From Vermiculatibacterium agrestimuris (GTDB lineage Bacteria > Bacillota > Clostridia > Oscillospirales > Oscillospiraceae): a DNA stretch of 64,000 bases. Shown piece after piece: positions 45,176-53,542 of this stretch. Positions within the stretch are counted from its first letter, which is position 1. The number at the start of each line of letters is the position of its first letter. The stretch spans positions 62,001 to 126,000 of the forward strand of contig NZ_CALPCU010000002.1 in the NCBI RefSeq assembly GCF_943193085.1, given 5' to 3'. The notes below the pieces were generated by a model, which did no database searches, was not told the DNA's origin, and was given only the letters and a program-made list of their open reading frames with translations. The translations under genes were made by a program, and so were the position numbers.

Positions 45176-45880
45176 ATGAGCGCTAAAATACTTGTGGTGG
45201 ACGACGACGCCTCCATCCGCCTCCTGGTCTCCGACGTGCTGAGCGACCAGGGTCTCTCCGTCACCACCGCCGCCTCCGGCGAGGAGGCCCTCGCCATTCT
45301 GGAGGGGGAGAGCTTCGAGCTCATCCTGCTGGATATCATGATGAAGGGCATGGACGGCCTTGAGGTCTGCCGCCGCGTCCGGGACAGCGTAGAGTGTCCC
45401 ATCCTCTTTTTGAGCGCCAAGGATTCCGCCCAGGATATCGTCGCCGGCCTTGGACTGGGGGCCGACGACTACCTGACCAAGCCCTTTGAGCTGGAGGTGC
45501 TCTCCGCCCGCGTCCAGGCCCACCTGCGCCGCCAGGAGCGCATCCTCTCCTCCACCGCCGCCCCCCGGGCTCCCATTCAGATCGGAGAGATCTGCCTGGA
45601 CGCGGAGAACGTCACCGTCACCCGCTCCGGCGCGCCCGTCTCCCTGTCCACCCGGGAGCTGGAGCTGCTCCACTACCTCATGACCCATGCGGGCCAGACC
45701 CTCTCCCGGGAGCGCATCTACCGGGACGTGTGGCAGACCGAGTACGGGGACATGAGCGCCGTGGCCATCAACATCAAAAATCTGCGCCTGAAATTGGATC
45801 CGGAGTGGCGCTACATCAAGACCGTCTGGGGCCAGGGCTACCGGTTCGTCACCCAGAGCGGCCTGATCGAGGGGGAGTGA
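45176..45880 (+). CDS. OmpR-family response regulator
   Basis: 234 residues. Receiver domain 1-115 with the acidic pair in ILVVDDDAS, phosphoacceptor Asp in ELILLDIMMKGMDG, Ser/Ala and Lys in LSAKD, KPFE. The C-terminal winged helix (about 135-228) has STRELELLHYLMTHAGQTLSRERIYRDVW and the closing IKTVWGQGYRFV. ATG 45176 has GGGAG eight bases ahead. The kinase gene starts seven bases later. Divergent from the MMPL operon. Confidence 0.94.
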   Translation: MSAKILVVDDDASIRLLVSDVLSDQGLSVTTAASGEEALAILEGESFELILLDIMMKGMDGLEVCRRVRDSVECPILFLSAKDSAQDIVAGLGLGADDYLTKPFELEVLSARVQAHLRRQERILSSTAAPRAPIQIGEICLDAENVTVTRSGAPVSLSTRELELLHYLMTHAGQTLSRERIYRDVWQTEYGDMSAVAINIKNLRLKLDPEWRYIKTVWGQGYRFVTQSGLIEGE

Positions 45881-45887
45881 AGGGGAC

Positions 45888-46967
45888 ATGGATACACAGC
45901 AAGCACAGAACAAAAGCGGCTTCCCCGGCGTGGGCTGGCTCTCCAGCCGGCTGAGCCGCAAGCTCATCGTCATTGTGGTGGCCTTGGCCCTGCTGGACTG
46001 GTGCGTGATCTCCCTCCACTTTGTGGACGCGCTTCAGGCTATCTACACCGCCGCCGACCCGGCGGTGGCCTCCCGGTACGCCGCCCTGAGCATGCTGCTT
46101 TTCAATCTGCTGGTGCTGGCGGTGGCCGCCATCCTCTTCTTTCTGCTGGTCATCGCCCCCATCATCCGCCTGCGGAAGGCCATGCGGCAGTATTCCGCCT
46201 CCGGCCAGGCCCCGGAGCGCACCGTCCGCTCCGACGAGATCGGCCGGCTCCAAAACGCCTTTGTGGAGCTGACGGAGACCATCGCGCGCAAAGAGCAGGC
46301 CGAGCGGCGGCTCATCGCCTCCATCTCCCACGACATCAAGACCCCGCTCACCTCCGTGCTGGGCTATTCCGAGCGTCTGCGCGCGGGCAGCCTCTCCCCG
46401 GAGCGCAAGGAGCAGTATTTGGATCTCATTCACGAAAAAGCCCTCCACCTGAAGGCGGTGGTGGATGAGTTCGACGACTATTTGGATGTGGGCCTCAGGG
46501 ACGCCGCCCCCATGGTGCTCATGGAGGCGGGGGAGCTGTGCCGCCGCCTCCGGCACGAGTACAGCGACGAGCTGGAGGATGCAGGGGTGTCCTTCCGGGT
46601 GGAGTGCCTCGCCCCCGGGGCCCAGCTCATCTGCAGCTGGGAGCATATGCGCCGGCTCTTCGGCAACCTCATCTCCAACAGCATCAACCATGCCCAGGCC
46701 CCCCGCCTGGCGCTGGAGCTCACCTGTGAGCGTCAGGAGGATCGGATCCTGTTTTCCTTCCGGGACAACGGCGTGGGGGTGCCCCAGGAGCTGTTGGGCC
46801 AGATCTTCGAGCCGCTCTACACCTCCGACCGGGGAAGGAAGGTCTCCGGCCTGGGCCTGGCCATCTGCGGCAGCATCGTCAAGGCCCACGGGGGCGTCAT
46901 CCACGCCCAAAACGCCCCCGGCGGCGGCCTTCTCACCCAGATATCCCTCCCCTGCGTGGAGCTCTGA
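45888..46967 (+). CDS. Sensor histidine kinase
   Basis: 359 residues. Two membrane helices (about 25-43 and 66-92) enclose a short external loop of 20 or so residues. A HAMP-like linker, HisKA with His148 in SISHDIKTPLTSVLGYSERL, and a HATPase with N-box NLISNSINHA, G1 DNGVGVPQEL and G2 GLGLAICGS follow. The tiny external loop suggests it senses the membrane or a partner protein, in keeping with the neighbouring MMPL exporter. Confidence 0.94.
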   Translation: MDTQQAQNKSGFPGVGWLSSRLSRKLIVIVVALALLDWCVISLHFVDALQAIYTAADPAVASRYAALSMLLFNLLVLAVAAILFFLLVIAPIIRLRKAMRQYSASGQAPERTVRSDEIGRLQNAFVELTETIARKEQAERRLIASISHDIKTPLTSVLGYSERLRAGSLSPERKEQYLDLIHEKALHLKAVVDEFDDYLDVGLRDAAPMVLMEAGELCRRLRHEYSDELEDAGVSFRVECLAPGAQLICSWEHMRRLFGNLISNSINHAQAPRLALELTCERQEDRILFSFRDNGVGVPQELLGQIFEPLYTSDRGRKVSGLGLAICGSIVKAHGGVIHAQNAPGGGLLTQISLPCVEL

Positions 46968-46975
46968 GGCCACTG

Positions 46976-47018
46976 AAAAAGAGGGACACAGGATCTCTGT
47001 CCTGTGTCCCTCTTTTTT
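46976..47018. terminator. Bidirectional terminator
   Basis: 13-bp stem GAGGGACACAGGA / TCCTGTGTCCCTC with flanking A5 and T6, between the kinase and the leftward transporter gene. Confidence 0.92.
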
Positions 47019-47024
47019 CATCAT

Positions 47025-48653
47025 TTATTCCACTGTGCTGTGGGCAATGTAGGTCAGGTGGTCTCCCAAACGCTCCAGATTGGACACCAGGTTGATGAAC
47101 ACTCCGCTGGAGGCGGCACTGCACGCGCCCTGGTTGAGCCGCTCAATGTGGCTTTCAATGAGCCGTTTGCGCAGGGTGTCGACGTCATTTTCCACCCGAT
47201 CCACCTCACCCAGCAGGCCCGCATCCTTTTCCACCATTACCCGCCTGGTCAGGCCGTAGAGTTCCTCCACCCGCTGCGTCATTCCATCCAGCTCTTGGCG
47301 CACGCTTTGAGAAAAGTCCAGATTCCTGTCCACGGAGGCACGGGTATACTTGGTCAGGTTGTCGGCGATCTCCGCGATACGCATAATATCCGCCAGACTC
47401 CCGTGGAGCCGGGAGATATCCCGCTCGTCGGAGAGCTTGCTCTGGGCGGCCAGACGGATCAAGTAGTTGACCACAGCCTGCTCCACGCCCCCCGCCCGGT
47501 CGATCAGTTTTTGTGTGGGGGCAATAAGCTCCTTGTCCCTGTCCTGAAAAGATCGGTAGCCTGTCCGAAAGGCCTCCATGGCTGTATCGGACAGGCGGAC
47601 CATCTCCTTTTCCAATTGGGAAATGGCCAGAGATGTGGAGGCCAGCATGCGCTCGTCCAGGTAAGTCTCCTGAGGCTCCTCCCGAACCTCCCGCTCCCGG
47701 ATCAGCCGCTCCGACACCCGGACAAACCAGCCGCACAGCGGCAGGAACAGTACCGTACAGGTGACATTGAAGAAGGTGTGGAACATGGCGATCTGGGTAG
47801 CTGTCTCTGAGAACCACCGGCCAAAGGTACACGTCATGAAGCCCGGCCAGAACGCCAGAACCAGGAAAAAGATCCCCGAGCCCAGGGTGTTGAACATCAG
47901 GTGGATAAAGCTTGCCCGCCGGGCGTTAGCCCCGGCGGTAAAGGAGCTCATCAGGGCCGTTACACAGGAGCCGATGTTGGTGCCCAGAATGATATAGAGC
48001 ACCTCGTTGCCCCCGGTACCCACGGTGAGTCCCGCCACCGACATGGCGATGATGATGGAAGTGGTGGCTGAGCTGGACTGCACCAGAGCGGTGAGGAAAA
48101 TCCCGATAAAAAACAGCAGCAGCGGATCGCGCACCATCGTGAAAAGGCTCTGAATGGCGTCCCGGTCGGCCTTCATGGCGTCCGACATCAGAGCCAGCCC
48201 GATAAAAATCAATCCCAGACCCGCCAGAAGAAGTCCCAGCTTCTTCTTGGTGTCCTCCTTCCCGATCATACTGAGCATGATGCCCACAAACACCAGAACC
48301 TGGATGTAAGTGGTGATGGGAAAGGCGCTCAGGGCGGCGATCTGCGCGGTGACGGTGGTGCCGATGTTGGCGCCCATGATCATAGCCGCCGCCTGGTAGA
48401 GGTTCATCACCCCCACGTTGACAAAGCCCACAATGAGCACTGTGGTCACCCCGGAGCTTTGGATGAGGGCGGTGGCCGCGGCGCCCACGCCCACATTCAC
48501 CAGCCGCTTGTCGGCGGTCTTTCCGAACAGCTCCTTCAGTTTCCCGGTGGCAAGCTGCTCGATGTTGGCTGTGAGCAGGTGCACCCCCACCAGGAACACC
48601 CCCGTTCCGGCCAAAAGGCGGACGAAAAACAGGGCCAGTCCTCCCAATGTCAT
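47025..48653 (-). CDS. Na+/phosphate cotransporter family protein with PhoU-like tail
   Basis: 542-residue transporter of the PNaS/NptA group. Each inverted repeat has the QSS motif: TALIQSSGVTTVLI and TALVQSSSATTSII. MGANIGTTVTAQ and LGTNIGSCVTAL are the matching substrate loops. About 10 membrane helices end near residue 330. A cytosolic PhoU-like helical domain (about 360-540) follows. ATG 48653 has GGAGGGAG ahead. A Mn2+-type riboswitch and terminator occupy its leader, so manganese probably controls it; it may move phosphate, Mn-phosphate or another anion. Confidence 0.88.
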   Translation of the reverse strand: MTLGGLALFFVRLLAGTGVFLVGVHLLTANIEQLATGKLKELFGKTADKRLVNVGVGAAATALIQSSGVTTVLIVGFVNVGVMNLYQAAAMIMGANIGTTVTAQIAALSAFPITTYIQVLVFVGIMLSMIGKEDTKKKLGLLLAGLGLIFIGLALMSDAMKADRDAIQSLFTMVRDPLLLFFIGIFLTALVQSSSATTSIIIAMSVAGLTVGTGGNEVLYIILGTNIGSCVTALMSSFTAGANARRASFIHLMFNTLGSGIFFLVLAFWPGFMTCTFGRWFSETATQIAMFHTFFNVTCTVLFLPLCGWFVRVSERLIREREVREEPQETYLDERMLASTSLAISQLEKEMVRLSDTAMEAFRTGYRSFQDRDKELIAPTQKLIDRAGGVEQAVVNYLIRLAAQSKLSDERDISRLHGSLADIMRIAEIADNLTKYTRASVDRNLDFSQSVRQELDGMTQRVEELYGLTRRVMVEKDAGLLGEVDRVENDVDTLRKRLIESHIERLNQGACSAASSGVFINLVSNLERLGDHLTYIAHSTVE

Positions 48654-48700
48654 AGCGTCTCTCCCTCCGTTTTCCAGGGATAGTTTGCCCATTTCAGGCC

Positions 48701-48745
48701 AAAAAAGGCAAGGCTTCGCTGTCGAAACAACAGCAAAGTCTCGCC
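48701..48745 (-). terminator. Riboswitch-controlled terminator
   Basis: GGCGAGACTTTGCTGTTG pairs imperfectly with CGACAGCGAAGCCTTGCC and is followed by six Ts on the minus strand. Its 5' arm includes the last conserved segment of the aptamer, so aptamer and terminator exclude each other. Confidence 0.75.
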
Positions 48746-48827
48746 TTTTCATCACGCAACCGGGCCAAACAGCCGTATTGACGACTCCGCGAACACGGAC
48801 TTTTCCGTGCAGGCTACTCCCTTTGTT
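48734..48827 (-). promoter_or_regulatory. yybP-ykoY (Mn2+) riboswitch aptamer
   Basis: On the minus strand the leader reads CAAAGGGAGTAGCC, then a small hairpin (CACGGA / TCCGTG), GGAGTCGTCAATACGGC, and AAGGCGAGACTTTG. These match the conserved blocks of the yybP-ykoY motif (AAAGGGGAGUAGC, GUCGUCA, GAGACCUUUG) in the right order. P1 is CAAAG / CTTTG, one pair shorter than usual on both sides, that is, compensated. Metal binding would hold P1 and prevent the overlapping terminator, giving an ON switch. Confidence 0.8.
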
Positions 48828-48834
48828 TATAACA

Positions 48835-48863
48835 TATATAACTTATTTTTTCCGGCTTGTCAA
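48835..48863 (-). promoter_or_regulatory. Promoter of the riboswitch-transporter unit
   Basis: Minus strand TTGACA (48863-48858), 17 bp, TATATA (48840-48835). The -35 box lies inside the last codons of the upstream phosphoesterase gene. Confidence 0.7.
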
Positions 48864-49463
48864 TCCCTTTGGCTCAATATCCAGCAGGTATCGTCCAAAG
48901 GCGTTGAGAACGACCGTGTCCCCATACTGGTGCTGCCGGGGAAGATTGGGCCCGTAATTCAGATGGACGTGGCCGTGGATCAAATAGGCGGGCTTGAACC
49001 GATCCAGCAGGCGGTTGAAGGTCTGAAAGCCCCGGTGGGCGTAGTCCTCCCCGTCCCCGTAGCCCCTGGGGGCGGCGTGGGTGAGCACCAGATCCACGCC
49101 GCCCTGGCGCAGGATGCCGGGGACGAGTTTAGCCGCCCGCCAGGTCATCTCTCCCTCGGAATACTGGTGGGGCCCCGGCTTGTACCGCCGTGCGCCCCCC
49201 AGCCCCACGATCCGAAGGCCCTTCACCGTCACCGCCCTGCCGTCGATACATTCACAGCCCTCCGGGGGCTTTGCCGCATACCGCTCGTCGTGATTGCCAT
49301 GGACATAGAGCAGGGGCACCCCCGCCATCGTCACCAAAAAGGACAGGTACTCCGGCTTCAGATCGCCGCAGGAGAGGATGAGCTCCACCCCCTCCAGCAG
49401 CTCCGGCCGGTAGTTTTCCCAGAGGACAGAGCACTCCTCGTCGGCCAGGCACAATATCCTCAC
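48843..49463 (-). CDS. Calcineurin-like metallophosphoesterase
   Basis: 206 residues with most metallophosphoesterase motifs: CGDLKPEYL, GNHDERY, THAAPRGYGDG and HGHVHLNYG. Motif I, usually Asp-x-His, reads LADEECS, so the first metal-binding histidine is replaced by Glu. Activity or metal preference may be altered. Its start overlaps the stop of the upstream BMP-domain gene (49460-49463), so the two are translationally coupled. Confidence 0.85.
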   Translation of the reverse strand: MRILCLADEECSVLWENYRPELLEGVELILSCGDLKPEYLSFLVTMAGVPLLYVHGNHDERYAAKPPEGCECIDGRAVTVKGLRIVGLGGARRYKPGPHQYSEGEMTWRAAKLVPGILRQGGVDLVLTHAAPRGYGDGEDYAHRGFQTFNRLLDRFKPAYLIHGHVHLNYGPNLPRQHQYGDTVVLNAFGRYLLDIEPKGLTSRKK

Positions 49464-51418
49464 AGCAGTACCCCCTCCTTCCGGGGCGGGATCTCTTCCC
49501 GGTATACGCCCTGGAGCCGTACCATCTCCCGGGCGGCGGGGATGAGGGAATCAAAGCCGGGGATCTCCCCCTCCACGCTCTCACACAGCCAGTCCATCTT
49601 CAGGATCTCCTCCGGAGAGAACCACCGCTCCCCATCGCTGCGCTCTGTCCCCCTGTTGTCCCGGATGACCCGGCGGAAGGGATCCAGCTCCCCGGAGCCG
49701 ATATCCCGTTCCAGGATCTCCACCAGCCTCCGGCATCCCTCAGGCAGGCCGGGGGCGCACCGCGTCCCCACCACGCCGCTCTGGATGCCCCACCAATAGT
49801 TGATGGCCTGGGTCTTTCCATGGCTGCCCGTAATGTCCCAGCCGCCATCCAAAATGCTGCGCACCACCTGTTCATAGAAAATGCCCCAGTTCCAGAAGGG
49901 AGAGATCAGAGGCTCCCGCACCCCGTCTTCCCGCAGCCGGCTCAGGCCCCACCGGGCCTGGTATTGGGTGGGGGTTGGCACGTCCCGGTTGGACACCAGC
50001 TCCACTCCCTCGGCGTCAAAGCGCTCCAGCGCCTTGGGGTCGCAGCAGGACCACCGCAGGCGGATCCGCGCCCCGGGACAGGTCAGACTGGCGCCCAGGG
50101 CAAAGGCGTTGATGCCCGCGGGCACGCCGAAGATGGGATAGCTGGCGATATAGCCGATCTCCTTTCCTCTGCACAGGGAGCCTGCCACCACGCCGGAGAG
50201 GAACTTGGCCTCATAGATACGGCTGTAATAGGTGCGCACCCCGGTGTATGGCATGAACAGCGAACAGTTGAGGAGCTTCACCTCCGGATAGGCCGCCGCC
50301 ATCTTCCGGCAGGCGCCGATCTGCTGGGGCGCGGTGGAGAAGAGCACCTGCGCCCCCTCTTTGATCGCCTGCTCCATCATCGCCTCGCCGGTATCCTCCT
50401 CCGACTTGGGCCAGTAGGTTCTGGTGGTCACCTTGTCCTCCAGGGCGATCTCCATATATTTGCGCCCCAGCTCATGGCCGCTGACCCAGTTGCTCACGGC
50501 GGGGTCGTGGGAATGGACGAAGGCCACCTGCAAATGGCTGGGCCGCACCACGCCGAACAGAAGCCCTTTGATGCCCTTGTCCGGCCCGGCGGGGACGGTG
50601 TCCACCGCGATGGGGTCGCTCTGCACATCGGAGATCACGTCAGGCCACACCGCCTCCAGGCTCTTATCCAGCTCCCCGTCGCTCATCTCCTTCAACGCGT
50701 CGAAGGAATAGACCTTCAGCCAGACCAGCAGGGCGTCGGAGGCGGCAGCCTGCTCCTCCTGCCGCCGTCTGCGGTCATAGGCGGACTGGAACCGGGTGTA
50801 GGCCGCCAGGAAATCCAGCCGCTCCTCCCCGCTCCAAACATGGTCGCACTCAAAGCCCAGGGCGGCCTGGAGCTTGCGGTACTGCCCCGGCCGGTCAAAC
50901 CGCACCCGGTAAATGTGGGCGCAGTCATAAAAGCGGAGGAATTCATAATAGGCCGCGATCTCCGGCTCCTGGCTCCAGGGCGGGAGCATACGGGTGACAT
51001 AGGCGCTCACCGTGGCCGCGTGAAAGCTCTTGAGCACGCTGATGCGCTTGTTTCCCTCCTGGACATAGAACCGGCCCAGATATTCCACACACCGCACCGG
51101 CTCCTGGATGCCCGTCTCCCCCAGATGATCGTCACACAGGCGGATCCACTTGGCGGCGAACTCCGTGTCCTGCTCCAAAAGGGGCATGAAGTTGGCGGCA
51201 AAGGCGTTCTTTCGGGCGTCGGTGCGGGTGCCCACCACCATCTCCATGGGGATCTCCAGCACCCCCAGATCGCTCACCCCGGCCGTGCTGGGCCCCACCA
51301 GGCAATCATCCAGGGCGGGCAGATAGGGATAGCTGCCGTGTATCACCGCGTCCTTATAACATTTTCGGCCCAGCTTCAGGGCCTTTTGATATTGTTCCAC
51401 AGCCTCCTGCATTGGCAT
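49460..51418 (-). CDS. Cytosolic BMP/PnrA-type ligand-binding protein with ParB-like N terminus
   Basis: 652 residues without a signal peptide or membrane span. Residues about 105-145 hold RFYVQEGNKRISVLKSF, like the ParB/sulfiredoxin-like core, in a 270-residue N-terminal region. Residues about 285-560 match the BMP (PnrA) family of periplasmic nucleoside-binding proteins (LQVAFVHSHDPAVSNWVSGHELGRK, GAQVLFSTAPQQIGA, YEAKFLSGVVAGS, GYIASYPIFGVPAGINAFALGA). Export signals being absent, it looks like an intracellular sensor or enzyme of nucleoside-like ligands rather than an ABC-transport receptor. Coupled to the phosphoesterase gene. Confidence 0.7.
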   Translation of the reverse strand: MPMQEAVEQYQKALKLGRKCYKDAVIHGSYPYLPALDDCLVGPSTAGVSDLGVLEIPMEMVVGTRTDARKNAFAANFMPLLEQDTEFAAKWIRLCDDHLGETGIQEPVRCVEYLGRFYVQEGNKRISVLKSFHAATVSAYVTRMLPPWSQEPEIAAYYEFLRFYDCAHIYRVRFDRPGQYRKLQAALGFECDHVWSGEERLDFLAAYTRFQSAYDRRRRQEEQAAASDALLVWLKVYSFDALKEMSDGELDKSLEAVWPDVISDVQSDPIAVDTVPAGPDKGIKGLLFGVVRPSHLQVAFVHSHDPAVSNWVSGHELGRKYMEIALEDKVTTRTYWPKSEEDTGEAMMEQAIKEGAQVLFSTAPQQIGACRKMAAAYPEVKLLNCSLFMPYTGVRTYYSRIYEAKFLSGVVAGSLCRGKEIGYIASYPIFGVPAGINAFALGASLTCPGARIRLRWSCCDPKALERFDAEGVELVSNRDVPTPTQYQARWGLSRLREDGVREPLISPFWNWGIFYEQVVRSILDGGWDITGSHGKTQAINYWWGIQSGVVGTRCAPGLPEGCRRLVEILERDIGSGELDPFRRVIRDNRGTERSDGERWFSPEEILKMDWLCESVEGEIPGFDSLIPAAREMVRLQGVYREEIPPRKEGVLL

Positions 51419-51439
51419 GGCTGACCGCTCCTTTCAAAA

Positions 51440-51489
51440 TGGAAACGTTTCCATCCGGACATCATACCACGCTCCGTCCTCTTTGGCAA
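51440..51489 (-). promoter_or_regulatory. Promoter with LacI-family-type operator
   Basis: Minus strand TTGCCA (51489-51484), 17 bp, TATGAT (51466-51461). TGGAAACGTTTCCA at 51440-51453 is a perfect 14-bp palindrome with the central CG typical of LacI/GalR operators, placed just after the start of transcription. No LacI gene is in the window. Confidence 0.75.
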
Positions 51490-51502
51490 GGCGAAAACGC
51501 GG

Positions 51503-51536
51503 AAGAGGGACGGGGCAGATCCGCCCCGTCCCTCTT
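51503..51536 (-). terminator. Terminator after galE
   Basis: Perfect 14-bp stem AAGAGGGACGGGGC / GCCCCGTCCCTCTT with a six-base loop; weak T tail. Confidence 0.75.
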
Positions 51537-51551
51537 AAACATCTGCGTTTT

Positions 51552-52568
51552 TTACCCGTTATATCCGTTGGGATTCATGCTCTGCCAGCGGAAGCTGTCC
51601 CGGCACATGTCCACCAGTCCCCGCTCTGCCTTCCAGCCCAATACCTCCCGGCTCTTTGTGGGGTCGGCATAGCAGGTGGCGATGTCCCCCGGCCGGCGGG
51701 GGGCGATGCGGTAGGGCACCTCCGCCCCGCTGGCCTGTCCAAAGGCCTTCACCATGTCCAGTACACTGTAGCCCGTGCCGGTACCCAGGTTGATGGCCTC
51801 CGCCCCGGTGTGGCTCATCAGGTAGTCGATGGCGAACACATGGCCCCGGGCCAGATCCACCACATGGATATAGTCCCGCACCCCGGTGCCGTCGTGGGTG
51901 GGATAGTCGTCTCCGAAGACAGACAGCTCCTTGAGCTTGCCCACCGCCACCTGGGAAATATAGGGCATGAGGTTATTGGGGATGCCCTTGGGATCCTCTC
52001 CCATCAGTCCGCTTTCGTGGGCGCCCACCGGGTTAAAGTAGCGCAGCAGCACCACGCTCCACTCCGGGTCTGCCTTGGCGATGTCGGTGAGGATGCGCTC
52101 CCCAAAGTACTTTGTCCAGCCGTAGGGGTTGGTGCACCCTCCGGTCTTGGAGTTCTCTGTGAGGGGCATCGCATTGTCCGCGGAGTATACCGTGGCCGAG
52201 GAGGAGAAGATGAGCTTCTTGCACCCCTGGCGGGCCATCACCCGGCACAGGGTGATGGTGGAACCCAGGTTGTTGTCGTAATAGAGCTCGGGCTTTTCCA
52301 CGCTCTCCCCCACCGCCTTGAGTCCGGCAAAATGGATGACGCAGTCCGGCCGCTCCTTTTCAAATACGGCGGAGAGCCCCTTCTCATCCCGGACGTCCAG
52401 CTCGTAGAAAAGAGGGGTCTTTCCCGTAATGGCCGCAACGCGCTTGGCGGCCTCGGGGCTGGAGTTGCAGAGGTTGTCCACGATGACCACCTCGTACCCC
52501 TTCTCCAAAAGCTCCACACAGGTGTGGGAACCGATATAGCCCATGCCGCCGGCAACCAAAACCTTCAT
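51552..52568 (-). CDS. galE: UDP-glucose 4-epimerase
   Basis: 338-residue short-chain dehydrogenase-type epimerase interconverting UDP-glucose and UDP-galactose. NAD motif GGMGYIGSHT at the N terminus; catalytic Ser in FSSSATVY and Tyr-x3-Lys in NPYGWTKYFGE; IHVVDLARGH and the C-terminal NPNGY end as in GalE. Starts directly after the stop of the nucleotidyltransferase gene. Together they probably feed cell-envelope or capsule sugars. Confidence 0.95.
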   Translation of the reverse strand: MKVLVAGGMGYIGSHTCVELLEKGYEVVIVDNLCNSSPEAAKRVAAITGKTPLFYELDVRDEKGLSAVFEKERPDCVIHFAGLKAVGESVEKPELYYDNNLGSTITLCRVMARQGCKKLIFSSSATVYSADNAMPLTENSKTGGCTNPYGWTKYFGERILTDIAKADPEWSVVLLRYFNPVGAHESGLMGEDPKGIPNNLMPYISQVAVGKLKELSVFGDDYPTHDGTGVRDYIHVVDLARGHVFAIDYLMSHTGAEAINLGTGTGYSVLDMVKAFGQASGAEVPYRIAPRRPGDIATCYADPTKSREVLGWKAERGLVDMCRDSFRWQSMNPNGYNG

Positions 52569-53513
52569 TTATGCTTCCTCCTTTTTTCCGATGGATGGAA
52601 CATCCTTCCAAAGCTCTCTGGGGTAGATCCCCGCCTTCTTCATCTCTCCGATGGCCTCCTTCAGATCCTCCAGATCCTCCGGATAGGTCATACCGTGCCA
52701 CACATCCCGGGTGGGCAGCACCCGCACCGTTCCCTTCCCCTCCTGGATCTGGGCGTTGGGGATCAGGGGCAGGAAATACTCGCATTTAAGCGGGTTTTTC
52801 TCCAGATTTTCCTTCAAAAATGCCGGGAACCGGCCGGTGAACTCCCCCAGCAGCTCCTGCTGGAAGCCCCACAGGTTCATGGACACCACCATGTCCCCCG
52901 GCAGGTCGATCCAGCTCTCCCCGCCGTCCTCGCTGTAGGCCGCGTCGTCCCCCCGCTTTTCCACCCGCAGCCGCTCCACCACCTGGGTGAGGTAGCCGTC
53001 CCGGATGGAGCACACCCCCCGGGACACATATCCGTTCTCGGTGACGGTGTTGCGCAGCAGATAGCCCACCATGGCGTGCTCGTTGCCGGCGTGGGGGGCG
53101 CTGAGGAAGTCGTAGATGGCCTGGAGGGAGGTCACGCCGTAGTAGTCGTCAGCGTTGAGCACGGCGAAGGGCCCGTCAATGGCCTCGCTGGCACAGGCGA
53201 TGGCGTGGGCGGTGCCCCAGGGCTTGACACGTCCCTCGGGCACGGAAAACCCCGCCGGCAGCCGGTCTATCTCCTGATAGACATAGCGCACCTCAAAAAA
53301 GTTCTCCATCCGATCCCCCACCGCGGCCTTGAAGTCCGCCTCAATGGCCCGCTTGATGATGAACACCACCTTGCGGAATCCGGCCCGCCATGCGTCATAG
53401 AGGGAAAAGTCGATGATCTTGTGCCCCGCCTCATCCACCGGAATGATCTGCTTGAGTCCGCCGAACCGGGAACCCATCCCGGCGGCCATGATGACCAGCA
53501 CCGGCTCCTTCAT
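52569..53513 (-). CDS. Sugar-phosphate nucleotidyltransferase
   Basis: 314-residue NTP-transferase fold protein. It has the activation loop MAAGMGSRFGGLKQIIPVDEAGHKIIDFSLYDA and the metal-site Asp pair in VLNADDYYG. It differs from GalU (GAGxGTR) and from GlmU and resembles the family of uncharacterised nucleotidyltransferases linked to galE in clostridia. Acceptor sugar phosphate not determined. ATG 53513 is used, with AGGAAGG upstream. Confidence 0.82.
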   Translation of the reverse strand: MKEPVLVIMAAGMGSRFGGLKQIIPVDEAGHKIIDFSLYDAWRAGFRKVVFIIKRAIEADFKAAVGDRMENFFEVRYVYQEIDRLPAGFSVPEGRVKPWGTAHAIACASEAIDGPFAVLNADDYYGVTSLQAIYDFLSAPHAGNEHAMVGYLLRNTVTENGYVSRGVCSIRDGYLTQVVERLRVEKRGDDAAYSEDGGESWIDLPGDMVVSMNLWGFQQELLGEFTGRFPAFLKENLEKNPLKCEYFLPLIPNAQIQEGKGTVRVLPTRDVWHGMTYPEDLEDLKEAIGEMKKAGIYPRELWKDVPSIGKKEEA

Positions 53514-53542
53514 ACTGTACCACACCTTCCTGTTTCCATGCC

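Noticed and set aside
49820..51424. Long rightward frame antisense to the BMP-domain gene
   Set aside because: Composition-driven shadow; the minus-strand protein has clear domain text and a promoter and operator.
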